Part shown: piece after piece, positions 50,541-58,215 of the stretch
How the letters are laid out: every line of letters starts with the position of its first letter
Position numbering within the stretch: position 1 is the first letter of the stretch
From: Methanoregula sp. PtaU1.Bin051
GTDB lineage: Archaea > Halobacteriota > Methanomicrobia > Methanomicrobiales > Methanospirillaceae
Direction: 5' to 3'
DNA length: 64,000 bases
Assembly: GCA_002067895.1 (NCBI GenBank)
Contig: MVRE01000009.1
Span: forward strand, 1 to 64,000
Program-made: the position numbers and the translations under genes
The notes under the pieces: generated by a model
What the model was told of the DNA's origin: nothing
Databases searched by the model: none
The model's input: the letters and a program-made list of their open reading frames with translations, nothing else

Positions 50541-53500
50541 TTACAGCGCCTCCTCGATGTCGCCTTCCATCTGCCGGTATGCCTCGCGGAGTTTCTCCAG
50601 TTCCTCTTCTGTCGCCTCCCAGTATCCCCTCTGCTCGGCCTCCATGAGCCTCTCGGTCAGTCCCAGTGCGGCGAACTTGTTGTTCTCCATCAGCCGTTTT
50701 CTCATCTCCTCGTCAAACACGAACCGCTCGGCAATCGAGGACCAGATCCAGTTATCGACCGCATGGGTTGTTGCAGCAAGACCGAGCGTATTGTATACCC
50801 GCTCCTCGATCTGCTGCGCCCCGTGGTAGTCGTGCTTGAGCATCTCGTCGATCCATTTGGGGTTCAGGAGCCGCGTGCGGGTGCCACGCTTGATGACATC
50901 GCGAACGTCCTCCGTATATACAACCTCCTTGGTCGTATCGGAGATCATCATCATCGGTGTCCTGCCGGAGACTGTCTCGACAGCCTTGTTCAGGCCGCCG
51001 AAATATTCGAAGTAGTGGTCGAGGTCGACGATTTCGCGGTCGTGCCGGTCACGAATCTGGGAGACAACCTGTACTGTCCTTACGTTGTTCTCGTACAGCG
51101 CCCGCTGGCTCTGGCCGTGGATGGTATCGACATAGACATGGGACATCGAGGCCATGTAGACATCGGCAAGATCTTTCTCATCCTTCCAGACACTGTCCTC
51201 GGTGAGCGCGAGGATGCGGGTGCCGTACTCACCGGCATGGGGGCCGTAGATGCGTGCTGTCGAGAGTTTTTTTGCGGTCTTCTCATCGATCAACCCCTCC
51301 GCGAGCTGGTCGTTTAACTTCTCAAGATTCTCCTTCGAATGTTTCCTGACAAAGTTCATCTCATCCGGTTCATCGAGCGCGGATACCTTTGCAACGGCAT
51401 TGTTGATCATCTGCATGATATTGGGGAACATGTCGCGGAAGAAGCCGCAGATCGAGACATGGCAGTCGATCCGGGGCCGCCCGAGATCCTCAAGCGGGAT
51501 GACCGTCAGCTGCGGTGCCCACGCCCCGGCCTTCCGGCTCACCTTCACGCCCATGTAGGTGAGAATCTGTCCCACGGTCTCGCCGCCGCTGTTGCTGGTC
51601 TCGAACCCCCAGAGCACTGTGCCGACGCGCTCGGGATAGGTCCCTTCACGCTCAAGGTATTTTGTTATCGTATTCTGCGCGATCTCCGCCCCGCGTTCAA
51701 ATGCGGTCTGAGTCGGGATCTTTGTCGGATCGAACTGGAGGAGGTTCCCGCCGGTCGGAAGCACCTCGGGCTTTCTTATAACATCGCCCCCGACCCGTGG
51801 CGCGATATACTCCGCGTTCAGCCCGCGGATGCAGTTTCTCAGCTCAAGGCTGTTGTCCGCATAGTCCTTTGCCAGGGCAAGGCCGAGATCGAGGGTCGCC
51901 CGCAAATCAGGCTCCCGGTCCGGTCCTACCGCAGCAAGGGCAACGGCCGATTCCATCCCCTCGTCAATCAGGGTGTTGACGACCTGCGCGCTTGTCTTGT
52001 CAACGCCATCCAGCGCGCTGGCATAATGCCCCTTGTCGCGGATGGCCGTGTCGTACGGGATCCCCCGGGACTCGGCGATGATCCGGTTCAGCGACCTGAC
52101 CCCTTCCCGGTCATACCGGATGACGAACTCGACATACCTCTTGTAGGCCTCGGGTTTGTACTGCTCCCCGAGCACGTGCAGCCCCTGCGGGATAATCGAG
52201 CGCTTCATGTCGTATACCTGCTCGTGGATGGCGTGAATGCTCTTCGTGTCGAAGTGGAGCTCTGTCGCAAGGGCAAGGATCTTCTCCCGCGTACGTGACT
52301 CGCGTACCTCCTGCCCGAGCCGTTCCGCCTCCTCGTGCTCGGCAATCAGGTCCTCGAGCTCGATATACTTCTCGTAGAGGTCTGAAGTCGAGAACGGGGG
52401 TGAGTTATAGCTGAGCATGGTACCGTAGAGCCGGCGCTTGGCGATGGTTGCTTCGGAGGTGTTGACGACCGTGTAGATATACAGGTGCGGCATGTTGCCG
52501 ATGAGGATGTCGGGGAAACACTTGTCGCTCATGCCGATCTCCTTTCCCTTCATGAACTCGGCAAGGCCGTGCGTGCCGACGTGGAAGACGAGGTCTGCTT
52601 TCCAGACTTCCTCGAGCCAGCGATAGAAAGCGATATACTGGTGGTGGGGAGGCTTGGTCTTGTCATGGGCCGCCTTTGCCACATCGTCCTCGGTCAGCGG
52701 GGGGCGGGCCGGCTGGAGTCCGATAAGGACGTTGCCGAACTGCAGGCCGGGCAGGACGAACTTCCCGTCATGCGTCATGACGGTCCCTGGTGCCGGGCCC
52801 CAGACGCTCTCCACATCCTCCCGAACCTGCGGGTGGAGCGAGTTGAAGATCTTCAGGTATGACGGGACATCCCACGAAAAACTGGCCGCTGCGGTCTTCT
52901 CGATACCGTGCCAGTCTCCGGAGTTGACGATCGCTTTTTCTTCGAAGAGCTCGTGGAGCTTCTGATCCGGGATCTCGACTGTGTATCCCTCGTCGCGGAG
53001 GGTCTCAAGCATCCGCTTTACGCTCACGAACGTGTCGAGATAGGATGCTCCGCCGGTGTTGCCGTCACCGGGCGGGTAGCTGTAGATGATGATTGCCACC
53101 CGCCGCTCGCAATTCGGGATCTTCCGGAGCCGGATCCAGTTCCTGATGCGGGATGTGATCCGATCCACGCGATCGGGGATGACACCGATCTCCTTGCAGT
53201 CTTCTCCTTCGATTGAAGCCGGGAGCATGCCACAGATGGGTATGGGCTCGATGCACCCGTCGAGTTCGGGCCAGATGACGGACATGATCGATGCAAAGGG
53301 CGAGATGCCTGCAACGGATTCATCCCACTCCTTTACGTCCTGCCCGAAGAGCGAGACCGGGGCAAAGACCGGCACGTTCAGTTTTTTTAACAGCACCTGC
53401 GTCAGTTCCGGGTTTCCGCCGAGCGGGCCGCCGTTGATCCGGAACCACTTGAGGTTGATAAGGGCATCCACGATGGGACGGTCGCCTTCCATGAAATATT

Positions 53501-54359
53501 TCCCGATGGAGTGGAGGTTGTTCTCCGGGTTGGCGTAGACCGGTATGATGTTCCAGTCGGAAAGGCTCCGGATCAGGGCCCTGACAGAGGGGATGTTCTG
53601 GTCGAGGTGCATGCCGCCATGGAACATGATCCCCACTGTCGGCTTTCCCACCGAGTACCCGATGGCTTTGAAGTAATCCGCGCGTTCCGTGAAGTAGCCG
53701 AGGTCCGGGTGATAGATGGCATAATCTGGATGATGCAACGGGGGCTGTGGATCGGGAAGATCCGGGTGCCCGAGATACGTGCGGAGGAGGAGGATGAAAA
53801 GCTGGTAATAATTCTCCAGTCCTCCCTGCCGCCAGTACTCGATGCAGCGTGTGTAGTTGGCGATATCCTCCCTGCTCATTGGTGTTGACGCCGTGGCGAG
53901 CACGGATTCCATATTCCAGTCCCGCGCAGGCTGGTCGCTGGTTCCTGCATCTTCCCGCCGCACCGGGCGTGGGAATGCCTCTTCCACACCGGTTACACCG
54001 GCCGTTTTCTTCTTTGCTGCAGCCTTCTCGATGATCCTTCTGCCGGAAAGGGCGCCAAGCCGCGTTATCTCGAAAAGGTTGGAGAACGGCCCCATCATGT
54101 TGAGGCAGATGCAACTGCTCTCCCGCATCGCCCGCATGGCAAGTTCGTTGGCCTTGCCGATGCCACGGATGTCGAGGAGCACGCAGTCGGATGCCTGCAG
54201 GTGTTTTAAGATCAGCATCTCGTCAGCGTTCTCGTTCTCGATCTGGTGAGGGTAGTAGAGCCGGAAGTCAAGGTCGATTCCATGATCCTTCCTCACCTTG
54301 TGGGCGGCCTCAAGAATGGTTGGAGAGGAAACTGTGGAAATGCAGGTAATCTTGATCAT
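50541..54359 (-). CDS. cobN: CobN/ChlH-type chelatase large subunit
   Basis: A 1272-aa porphyrin/corrin-binding subunit of the CobN/BchH family. The N-terminus (MIKITCISTVSS) has a Rossmann-like segment. Family segments include GIMFHGGMHLDQNIPSVRAL, HVGTHGLAEFMKGKEIGMSD, the conserved RIDCHVSICGFFRDMFPNIM and HAGEYGTRIL. The enzyme inserts Co or Mg into a ring with the ChlI/ChlD motor; those genes are ~9 kb downstream on the same strand. ATG 54359 fits the family start, without an SD. It could be an aerobic-type cobaltochelatase used outside de novo B12 synthesis, because anaerobes normally use CbiX/CbiK. Exact metal is unknown. Confidence 0.9.
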   Translation of the reverse strand: MIKITCISTVSSPTILEAAHKVRKDHGIDLDFRLYYPHQIENENADEMLILKHLQASDCVLLDIRGIGKANELAMRAMRESSCICLNMMGPFSNLFEITRLGALSGRRIIEKAAAKKKTAGVTGVEEAFPRPVRREDAGTSDQPARDWNMESVLATASTPMSREDIANYTRCIEYWRQGGLENYYQLFILLLRTYLGHPDLPDPQPPLHHPDYAIYHPDLGYFTERADYFKAIGYSVGKPTVGIMFHGGMHLDQNIPSVRALIRSLSDWNIIPVYANPENNLHSIGKYFMEGDRPIVDALINLKWFRINGGPLGGNPELTQVLLKKLNVPVFAPVSLFGQDVKEWDESVAGISPFASIMSVIWPELDGCIEPIPICGMLPASIEGEDCKEIGVIPDRVDRITSRIRNWIRLRKIPNCERRVAIIIYSYPPGDGNTGGASYLDTFVSVKRMLETLRDEGYTVEIPDQKLHELFEEKAIVNSGDWHGIEKTAAASFSWDVPSYLKIFNSLHPQVREDVESVWGPAPGTVMTHDGKFVLPGLQFGNVLIGLQPARPPLTEDDVAKAAHDKTKPPHHQYIAFYRWLEEVWKADLVFHVGTHGLAEFMKGKEIGMSDKCFPDILIGNMPHLYIYTVVNTSEATIAKRRLYGTMLSYNSPPFSTSDLYEKYIELEDLIAEHEEAERLGQEVRESRTREKILALATELHFDTKSIHAIHEQVYDMKRSIIPQGLHVLGEQYKPEAYKRYVEFVIRYDREGVRSLNRIIAESRGIPYDTAIRDKGHYASALDGVDKTSAQVVNTLIDEGMESAVALAAVGPDREPDLRATLDLGLALAKDYADNSLELRNCIRGLNAEYIAPRVGGDVIRKPEVLPTGGNLLQFDPTKIPTQTAFERGAEIAQNTITKYLEREGTYPERVGTVLWGFETSNSGGETVGQILTYMGVKVSRKAGAWAPQLTVIPLEDLGRPRIDCHVSICGFFRDMFPNIMQMINNAVAKVSALDEPDEMNFVRKHSKENLEKLNDQLAEGLIDEKTAKKLSTARIYGPHAGEYGTRILALTEDSVWKDEKDLADVYMASMSHVYVDTIHGQSQRALYENNVRTVQVVSQIRDRHDREIVDLDHYFEYFGGLNKAVETVSGRTPMMMISDTTKEVVYTEDVRDVIKRGTRTRLLNPKWIDEMLKHDYHGAQQIEERVYNTLGLAATTHAVDNWIWSSIAERFVFDEEMRKRLMENNKFAALGLTERLMEAEQRGYWEATEEELEKLREAYRQMEGDIEEAL

Positions 54360-54365
54360 AGTATA

Positions 54366-54456
54366 ATTAAGTCTCACTAAGGTGTTATTTAATCTGACCA
54401 TATCCAATCTTATGCTGACATGATTAGTATGCTCCATGTTAAGCGTAAGACTTAAT
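54366..54456. promoter_or_regulatory. Inverted ATTAAGTCTYAC sites between divergent genes
   Basis: ATTAAGTCTCAC at 54366-54377 and its inverse complement copy GTAAGACTTAAT at 54445-54456 match in 11 of 12 positions and lie beside the cobN start and the methyltransferase start. A TTAATCTGA direct repeat also occurs at 54389-54397 and 54452-54460. This symmetric arrangement suggests shared control of cobN and the divergent methyltransferase. Confidence 0.5.
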
Positions 54457-54511
54457 CTGAAAGAGTTCAAAGATACTCTTACTTATTTAAGTACAGGAAA
54501 GAGAAAATTCC

Positions 54512-55243
54512 ATGAACAAACGACGGATGCCGCATGGAAAATCCCTGCCGGAAGAACTCGCAAACGCCATGCGGAGACTTGAAAGTCTAGGTATCATCTA
54601 TCCGGAGGGCTATTATGATACCATCATACAAAAGTACACCCATAAAACCGTTCCCTACCCGTATATCGTAATGCACATCGGGGATGCACGGATCAAAAGG
54701 CACTTCTTTTATCCTGATATTTTCAAAAAACCCGGGGATTTCCTCGATTACGGATGCGGGACCGGTGATGCTATCCGGCAGCTGATCCGTGACGGTTATC
54801 CTGCTGAACGAATCACCGGTTACGATGTCAATGATGCCAGCATAAGGCTGGGGTACGATCTCTTCCTTGACCGTGACGATATGGAACGACGCGTTGTCGT
54901 CTCTCCTGCATTCCCCTGCCTTTCGGAACAATACGATATCGTCTATTCGGGAAGTGTCATTCATGTCATCGGCGACGAGCGGGAAGTTGCCGGATATCTT
55001 GGCAATGCACACAGGACATTAAAACCAAACGGGATTTTTTTCGGCTCCACGCTGGGCTTACCCAATGAAGCTCCGGATCGAAGCAATGATGGCCCACCAC
55101 GCCTGATGCGGCAGCAGGAACTTGCCGGATCGTTTGCAGGGACCGGTTTTAAAAAAATCCGGATCGTCCGGGAAGAAAGGCCTGAATTACAACATTCCGG
55201 CCGGAACTTCTGTCTCTTCCAGTTCTCTGCAAAGAAACTGTGA
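54512..55243 (+). CDS. Class I SAM-dependent methyltransferase, divergent from cobN
   Basis: A 243-aa protein with a helical N-terminal extension of ~55 residues and a class I SAM fold: FLDYGCGTGDAIRQLI (~77), ITGYDVNDASIRLG (~105), DIVYSGSVIHVIGD (~145) and NAHRTLKPNGIFFGST. AGAGA/GGAAAG precedes the ATG. It is divergent from cobN and shares the region with the inverted sites, so a role in tetrapyrrole methylation is conceivable, but the family alone gives no substrate. Confidence 0.85.
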   Translation: MNKRRMPHGKSLPEELANAMRRLESLGIIYPEGYYDTIIQKYTHKTVPYPYIVMHIGDARIKRHFFYPDIFKKPGDFLDYGCGTGDAIRQLIRDGYPAERITGYDVNDASIRLGYDLFLDRDDMERRVVVSPAFPCLSEQYDIVYSGSVIHVIGDEREVAGYLGNAHRTLKPNGIFFGSTLGLPNEAPDRSNDGPPRLMRQQELAGSFAGTGFKKIRIVREERPELQHSGRNFCLFQFSAKKL

Positions 55244-55292
55244 AAACAAAAAATCCTTAGCGATTTCTGTAGCCCGTGAAAAAAAGAGATTT

Positions 55293-55853
55293 TCAGGATG
55301 TAATGGGGACTTCTATCCTGCTGATCCTCTTGCCATCCTTTGTTACGAAGTCGAGGAAGAAGGTCGACCCGACAAAGTCGGTCCTGTTGATACCGAAATT
55401 TCCTGAAGTAGTACTATATAGACCCGGTGTGAGTATTTTGGTTGAGCAGTTCTCAATAGTGATATATGCTATGTCCCCCGCCTTGAAGGCGCTCACATCC
55501 CGCGTTCCTTTTGTGGCTCTGAACCAAGTAATGCCATCCTTGTTGTCTTTCTGGATGAGGGTCTGGTTGATCTCGGTCGTGTAAGTATCCGACTCGATGC
55601 TGTACATGTTCGAGGACGGCGTAAGCAGGATCTTGAACTCGCCGATAGTGAGCGTGTCCCCGCCGTTATGATAGATGGTCATCCCCCCCGACTGGCTGTA
55701 CTCGGCATTGAACGTGACCTGCGGCGCGGTCTTCTGCGACGACCCCATCCCGCCTGCAAATGCCGAGACGACGGCGGCGATGATGATAGTGACCACCAGC
55801 ATCAGCATGACGCCGACGACCGGCGATACAGCGCTCTCTTGATCATGGTACAT
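55293..55853 (-). CDS. Archaeal type IV pilin, type B, pair 2
   Basis: A 186-aa pilin. After a short leader (MYHDQES) comes the archaeal pilin N-terminal core AVSPVVGVMLMLVVTIII, a class III signal in which the peptidase cuts before the hydrophobic helix. The beta-rich head begins QVTFNAEYSQSGGMTIYHNG and ends FLDFVTKDGKRISRIEVPI. Its head resembles the other ~180-aa pilins (type B). ATG 55853 lies 1 nt after the stop of the type A pilin. It is the last gene of a four-pilin operon and is convergent with the methyltransferase. Confidence 0.88.
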   Translation of the reverse strand: MYHDQESAVSPVVGVMLMLVVTIIIAAVVSAFAGGMGSSQKTAPQVTFNAEYSQSGGMTIYHNGGDTLTIGEFKILLTPSSNMYSIESDTYTTEINQTLIQKDNKDGITWFRATKGTRDVSAFKAGDIAYITIENCSTKILTPGLYSTTSGNFGINRTDFVGSTFFLDFVTKDGKRISRIEVPITS

Positions 55854-55854
55854 C

Positions 55855-56556
55855 TTACGCACCCCGCACTGCGACATTGTCATCATAGATCACCTTTCCG
55901 GAAGGCGCGTGGATGATTTTAACATTGACGACATCCCCTTCGCGGAGATTGAACCAGTCCTTGCCAAGCATTGCCTGCATGGAATCGATGTCCGTGGCAT
56001 ATGTGTAGCCGGTGCCATCGACGTACTGGTAGGTCGCCGTATTCGGGCCATATCCACCATATGACGGATCAGATGTCGGCCCCCACAACCCCATCGGATA
56101 CACGCGGAGGGTGGTACCTGCAAAGAGGGTGTAGTTGCCGAAGTCCTGCGAGACATCCTTCTGGTTGAACATCTTGAACGTCACGCCCGGCCCTGTGCCC
56201 AGCGGCGAGATTTGGGATGTGACACCAGCAATACGCTTGTTCGGGACATTCGGCAGGATAGTCGTGGAATTTTTCACTCCGTTCTTTGCCGTCCATGATG
56301 TAGTGATCTTCAGGTCCCTTGTCGGGATCGGTTCGCTGACACCGGTGATCTTCATATCGAAGTGGCTGCCGTAGTAAAGGCCGGTGTTCACAATCGTTGT
56401 CTCTGCGGTCATTGTCGGCGCCTTCTTTTCGCTGCCGGTGATGCTGCCGGCAAACCCGCTGACCACGGCCGCGATGATAATCGTGACCACCAGCATCAGC
56501 ATGATGCCGACCACGGGCGAGACTGCGTCTTCTTTTAGGATCTGTTTTGTTTTCAT
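55855..56556 (-). CDS. Archaeal type IV pilin, type A, pair 2
   Basis: A 233-aa pilin with leader MKTKQILKED and the core AVSPVVGIMLMLVVTIII. The large head has SHFDMKITGVSEPIPTRDLK, a Gly/Tyr-rich PSYGGYGPNTATYQY segment, YATDIDSMQAMLG and ends NVKIIHAPSGKVIYDDNVAV, features shared with the type A pilins at 57106 and 62710. GAGGTGA 5 nt upstream supports ATG 56556. Confidence 0.88.
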   Translation of the reverse strand: MKTKQILKEDAVSPVVGIMLMLVVTIIIAAVVSGFAGSITGSEKKAPTMTAETTIVNTGLYYGSHFDMKITGVSEPIPTRDLKITTSWTAKNGVKNSTTILPNVPNKRIAGVTSQISPLGTGPGVTFKMFNQKDVSQDFGNYTLFAGTTLRVYPMGLWGPTSDPSYGGYGPNTATYQYVDGTGYTYATDIDSMQAMLGKDWFNLREGDVVNVKIIHAPSGKVIYDDNVAVRGA

Positions 56557-56566
56557 CTCTCTCACC

Positions 56567-57109
56567 TCACGGGACAATCGTCACCTCGGTGCGCGCGAAG
56601 ACGCGCCCGGCAGTGTCCGAGAACTCGAGCCAGAAGGTCTTGCCGACATTTGCGCTGGAATCAAAGTAGTATGTGGAGGTGGATCCCACCTGGAGCATAT
56701 TATTATGATGCTTGGGCGGCAGGATATACGCCTTGTCACCGGGCGAGAATGATTTCGTTCCTGAGTATCCTTCGGCACGGGTCCAGGCCTTGGTATTATC
56801 ACCGGTTGCATCGGTGATCATGGACTTGTTGACCACCCAGACCATGTGCTCGGCATTCCCAAAGGTCTTGGTAGGTCGCACAGTAACGATCGTGTCCATC
56901 GTGGCAATCGAACTGCCACCGAGATGTTCGACAGTCATGCCGTTTGCCTGGCTGTAGGTGCCCCTGATCGTAACCGTTGGCGACTTGTCCTTTGCTGCTG
57001 TGAGCCCGCCGGCAAATGCGGAGACGACGGCCGCGATGATGATGACAACAACGAGCATCAGCATCACGCCAACGACCGGCGAGACGGCAGCCGTGTTTGT
57101 ATGCTTCAT
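56567..57109 (-). CDS. Archaeal type IV pilin, type B, pair 1
   Basis: A 180-aa pilin (MKHTNTA, core AVSPVVGVMLMLVVVIII). The head has IRGTYSQANGMTVEHLGGSS and ends NVGKTFWLEFSDTAGRVFAR, strongly similar to the type B pilin at 63414. ATG 57109 overlaps the stop of the preceding type A pilin as ATGA, which sets the start and couples the pair. Confidence 0.88.
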   Translation of the reverse strand: MKHTNTAAVSPVVGVMLMLVVVIIIAAVVSAFAGGLTAAKDKSPTVTIRGTYSQANGMTVEHLGGSSIATMDTIVTVRPTKTFGNAEHMVWVVNKSMITDATGDNTKAWTRAEGYSGTKSFSPGDKAYILPPKHHNNMLQVGSTSTYYFDSSANVGKTFWLEFSDTAGRVFARTEVTIVP

Positions 57110-57828
57110 ACTGAACTCCCTTCCACCGGCACTTTGCCGTCGTAGATGATCCGGCCCGTCGGGATGTGGACGAACTTGACGTTCACGATATCGCCGGGCC
57201 TTAATATGTTCCAGTTGTAACCGAGGATCGCCTGCATTGCATCCCAATCGGTGCCGTAGACATACGCGGTCCCGTCTGTATACGTAAACCGTGTCTGGGG
57301 GGTTACGCCATAACCTCCATAGCTGCTGGAATATCCGTAAGCCGAATTATGCAGCCTCGTATTGGCCATCAGGCTGTAATTCCCCCACATCTGCTCCAAT
57401 GCATATTTCCCTGAAGAGTTCCATGCCGAAGGAACACCGGGACCGAATCCGAGCGGTGAGTGGTATGGCCATGATGCAGTACTCGACGTATGCGTGTTGG
57501 GAGACCCGGTCGTGTTCGGCCCTGTCACAACCGAACCGCCGGATATGCCGCTTGCGTTCCTCCAGCTCGTCACAATCTTGATGTCCTTTGTCGGGATCGG
57601 CTCGCTGACTCCGAGCACGTCCACGTGGAAGTGGCTCCCGCCCCACGTGCCGTCGTTCACGATGTTCACCTTGAGGGTGGCAGACGGCGCCTTTTCAGTG
57701 GTCTTGCCCATGCCACCGGCAAACGCGCTGACAACCGCCGCAATAATAATGGTAACGACAAGCATCAGCATCACGCCGACAACCGGCGAGACGGCATCGT
57801 CGCCCACGGATTTTCGTGTATGTCTCAA
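57106..57828 (-). CDS. Archaeal type IV pilin, type A, pair 1
   Basis: A 240-aa pilin. I chose TTG 57828 (MRHTRKSVGDD) because GAGGTGAT lies 4 nt upstream and it gives a leader of 11 residues; the in-frame ATG 57852 has no SD. The core is AVSPVVGVMLMLVVTIII. The head has SHFHVDVLGVSEPIPTKDIK, a Tyr/Ser/Gly-rich loop, GTDWDAMQAILGYNWNIL and the end NVKFVHIPTGRIIYDGK. First gene of the minus-strand pilin operon. Confidence 0.88.
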   Translation of the reverse strand: MRHTRKSVGDDAVSPVVGVMLMLVVTIIIAAVVSAFAGGMGKTTEKAPSATLKVNIVNDGTWGGSHFHVDVLGVSEPIPTKDIKIVTSWRNASGISGGSVVTGPNTTGSPNTHTSSTASWPYHSPLGFGPGVPSAWNSSGKYALEQMWGNYSLMANTRLHNSAYGYSSSYGGYGVTPQTRFTYTDGTAYVYGTDWDAMQAILGYNWNILRPGDIVNVKFVHIPTGRIIYDGKVPVEGSSV

Positions 57829-58215
57829 TACTATCACCTCGAAATGTTTCATCAAAAATTACCGGTGTGTTTGTATTTCGTAGCACACCTCTGAGATTCA
57901 GTAGCACCTATTCTTATTTAAATCTTTATTGGGCTGCTCAAGTAAGACAGTCTATTTAATTCCTCTGATCTTTTATTGCACTGATATCTCCCTTTTCTGG
58001 AATTCTGAACATCCAGTACACAGAGTCGTTTCCGTCGCGATTTATTAATTCACGATTATTCTTTCTTCCATAAGAGGAGGATCCGGTACTACAAAAAGGA
58101 AGATATTTATTACCTTGTAGCCGATTGTAATTCGATTGTACATCAATAATGATCTGAAACAGGAAACCGCCCCGCTGCCGGCAGACAATCCGGTGCGGGG
58201 AACAAGGAAACCACC
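57829..58215. other. Divergent promoter region of the pilus genes
   Basis: No gene is seen. On the minus side there is a TTTAAATAAG box (near 57915) and a GGTGTG/CACACC inverted repeat at 57864-57869 and 57884-57889 in the pilin leader. On the plus side a GATATTTATTA box lies near 58103, ahead of the ATPase. The region is AT-rich. Confidence 0.6.
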
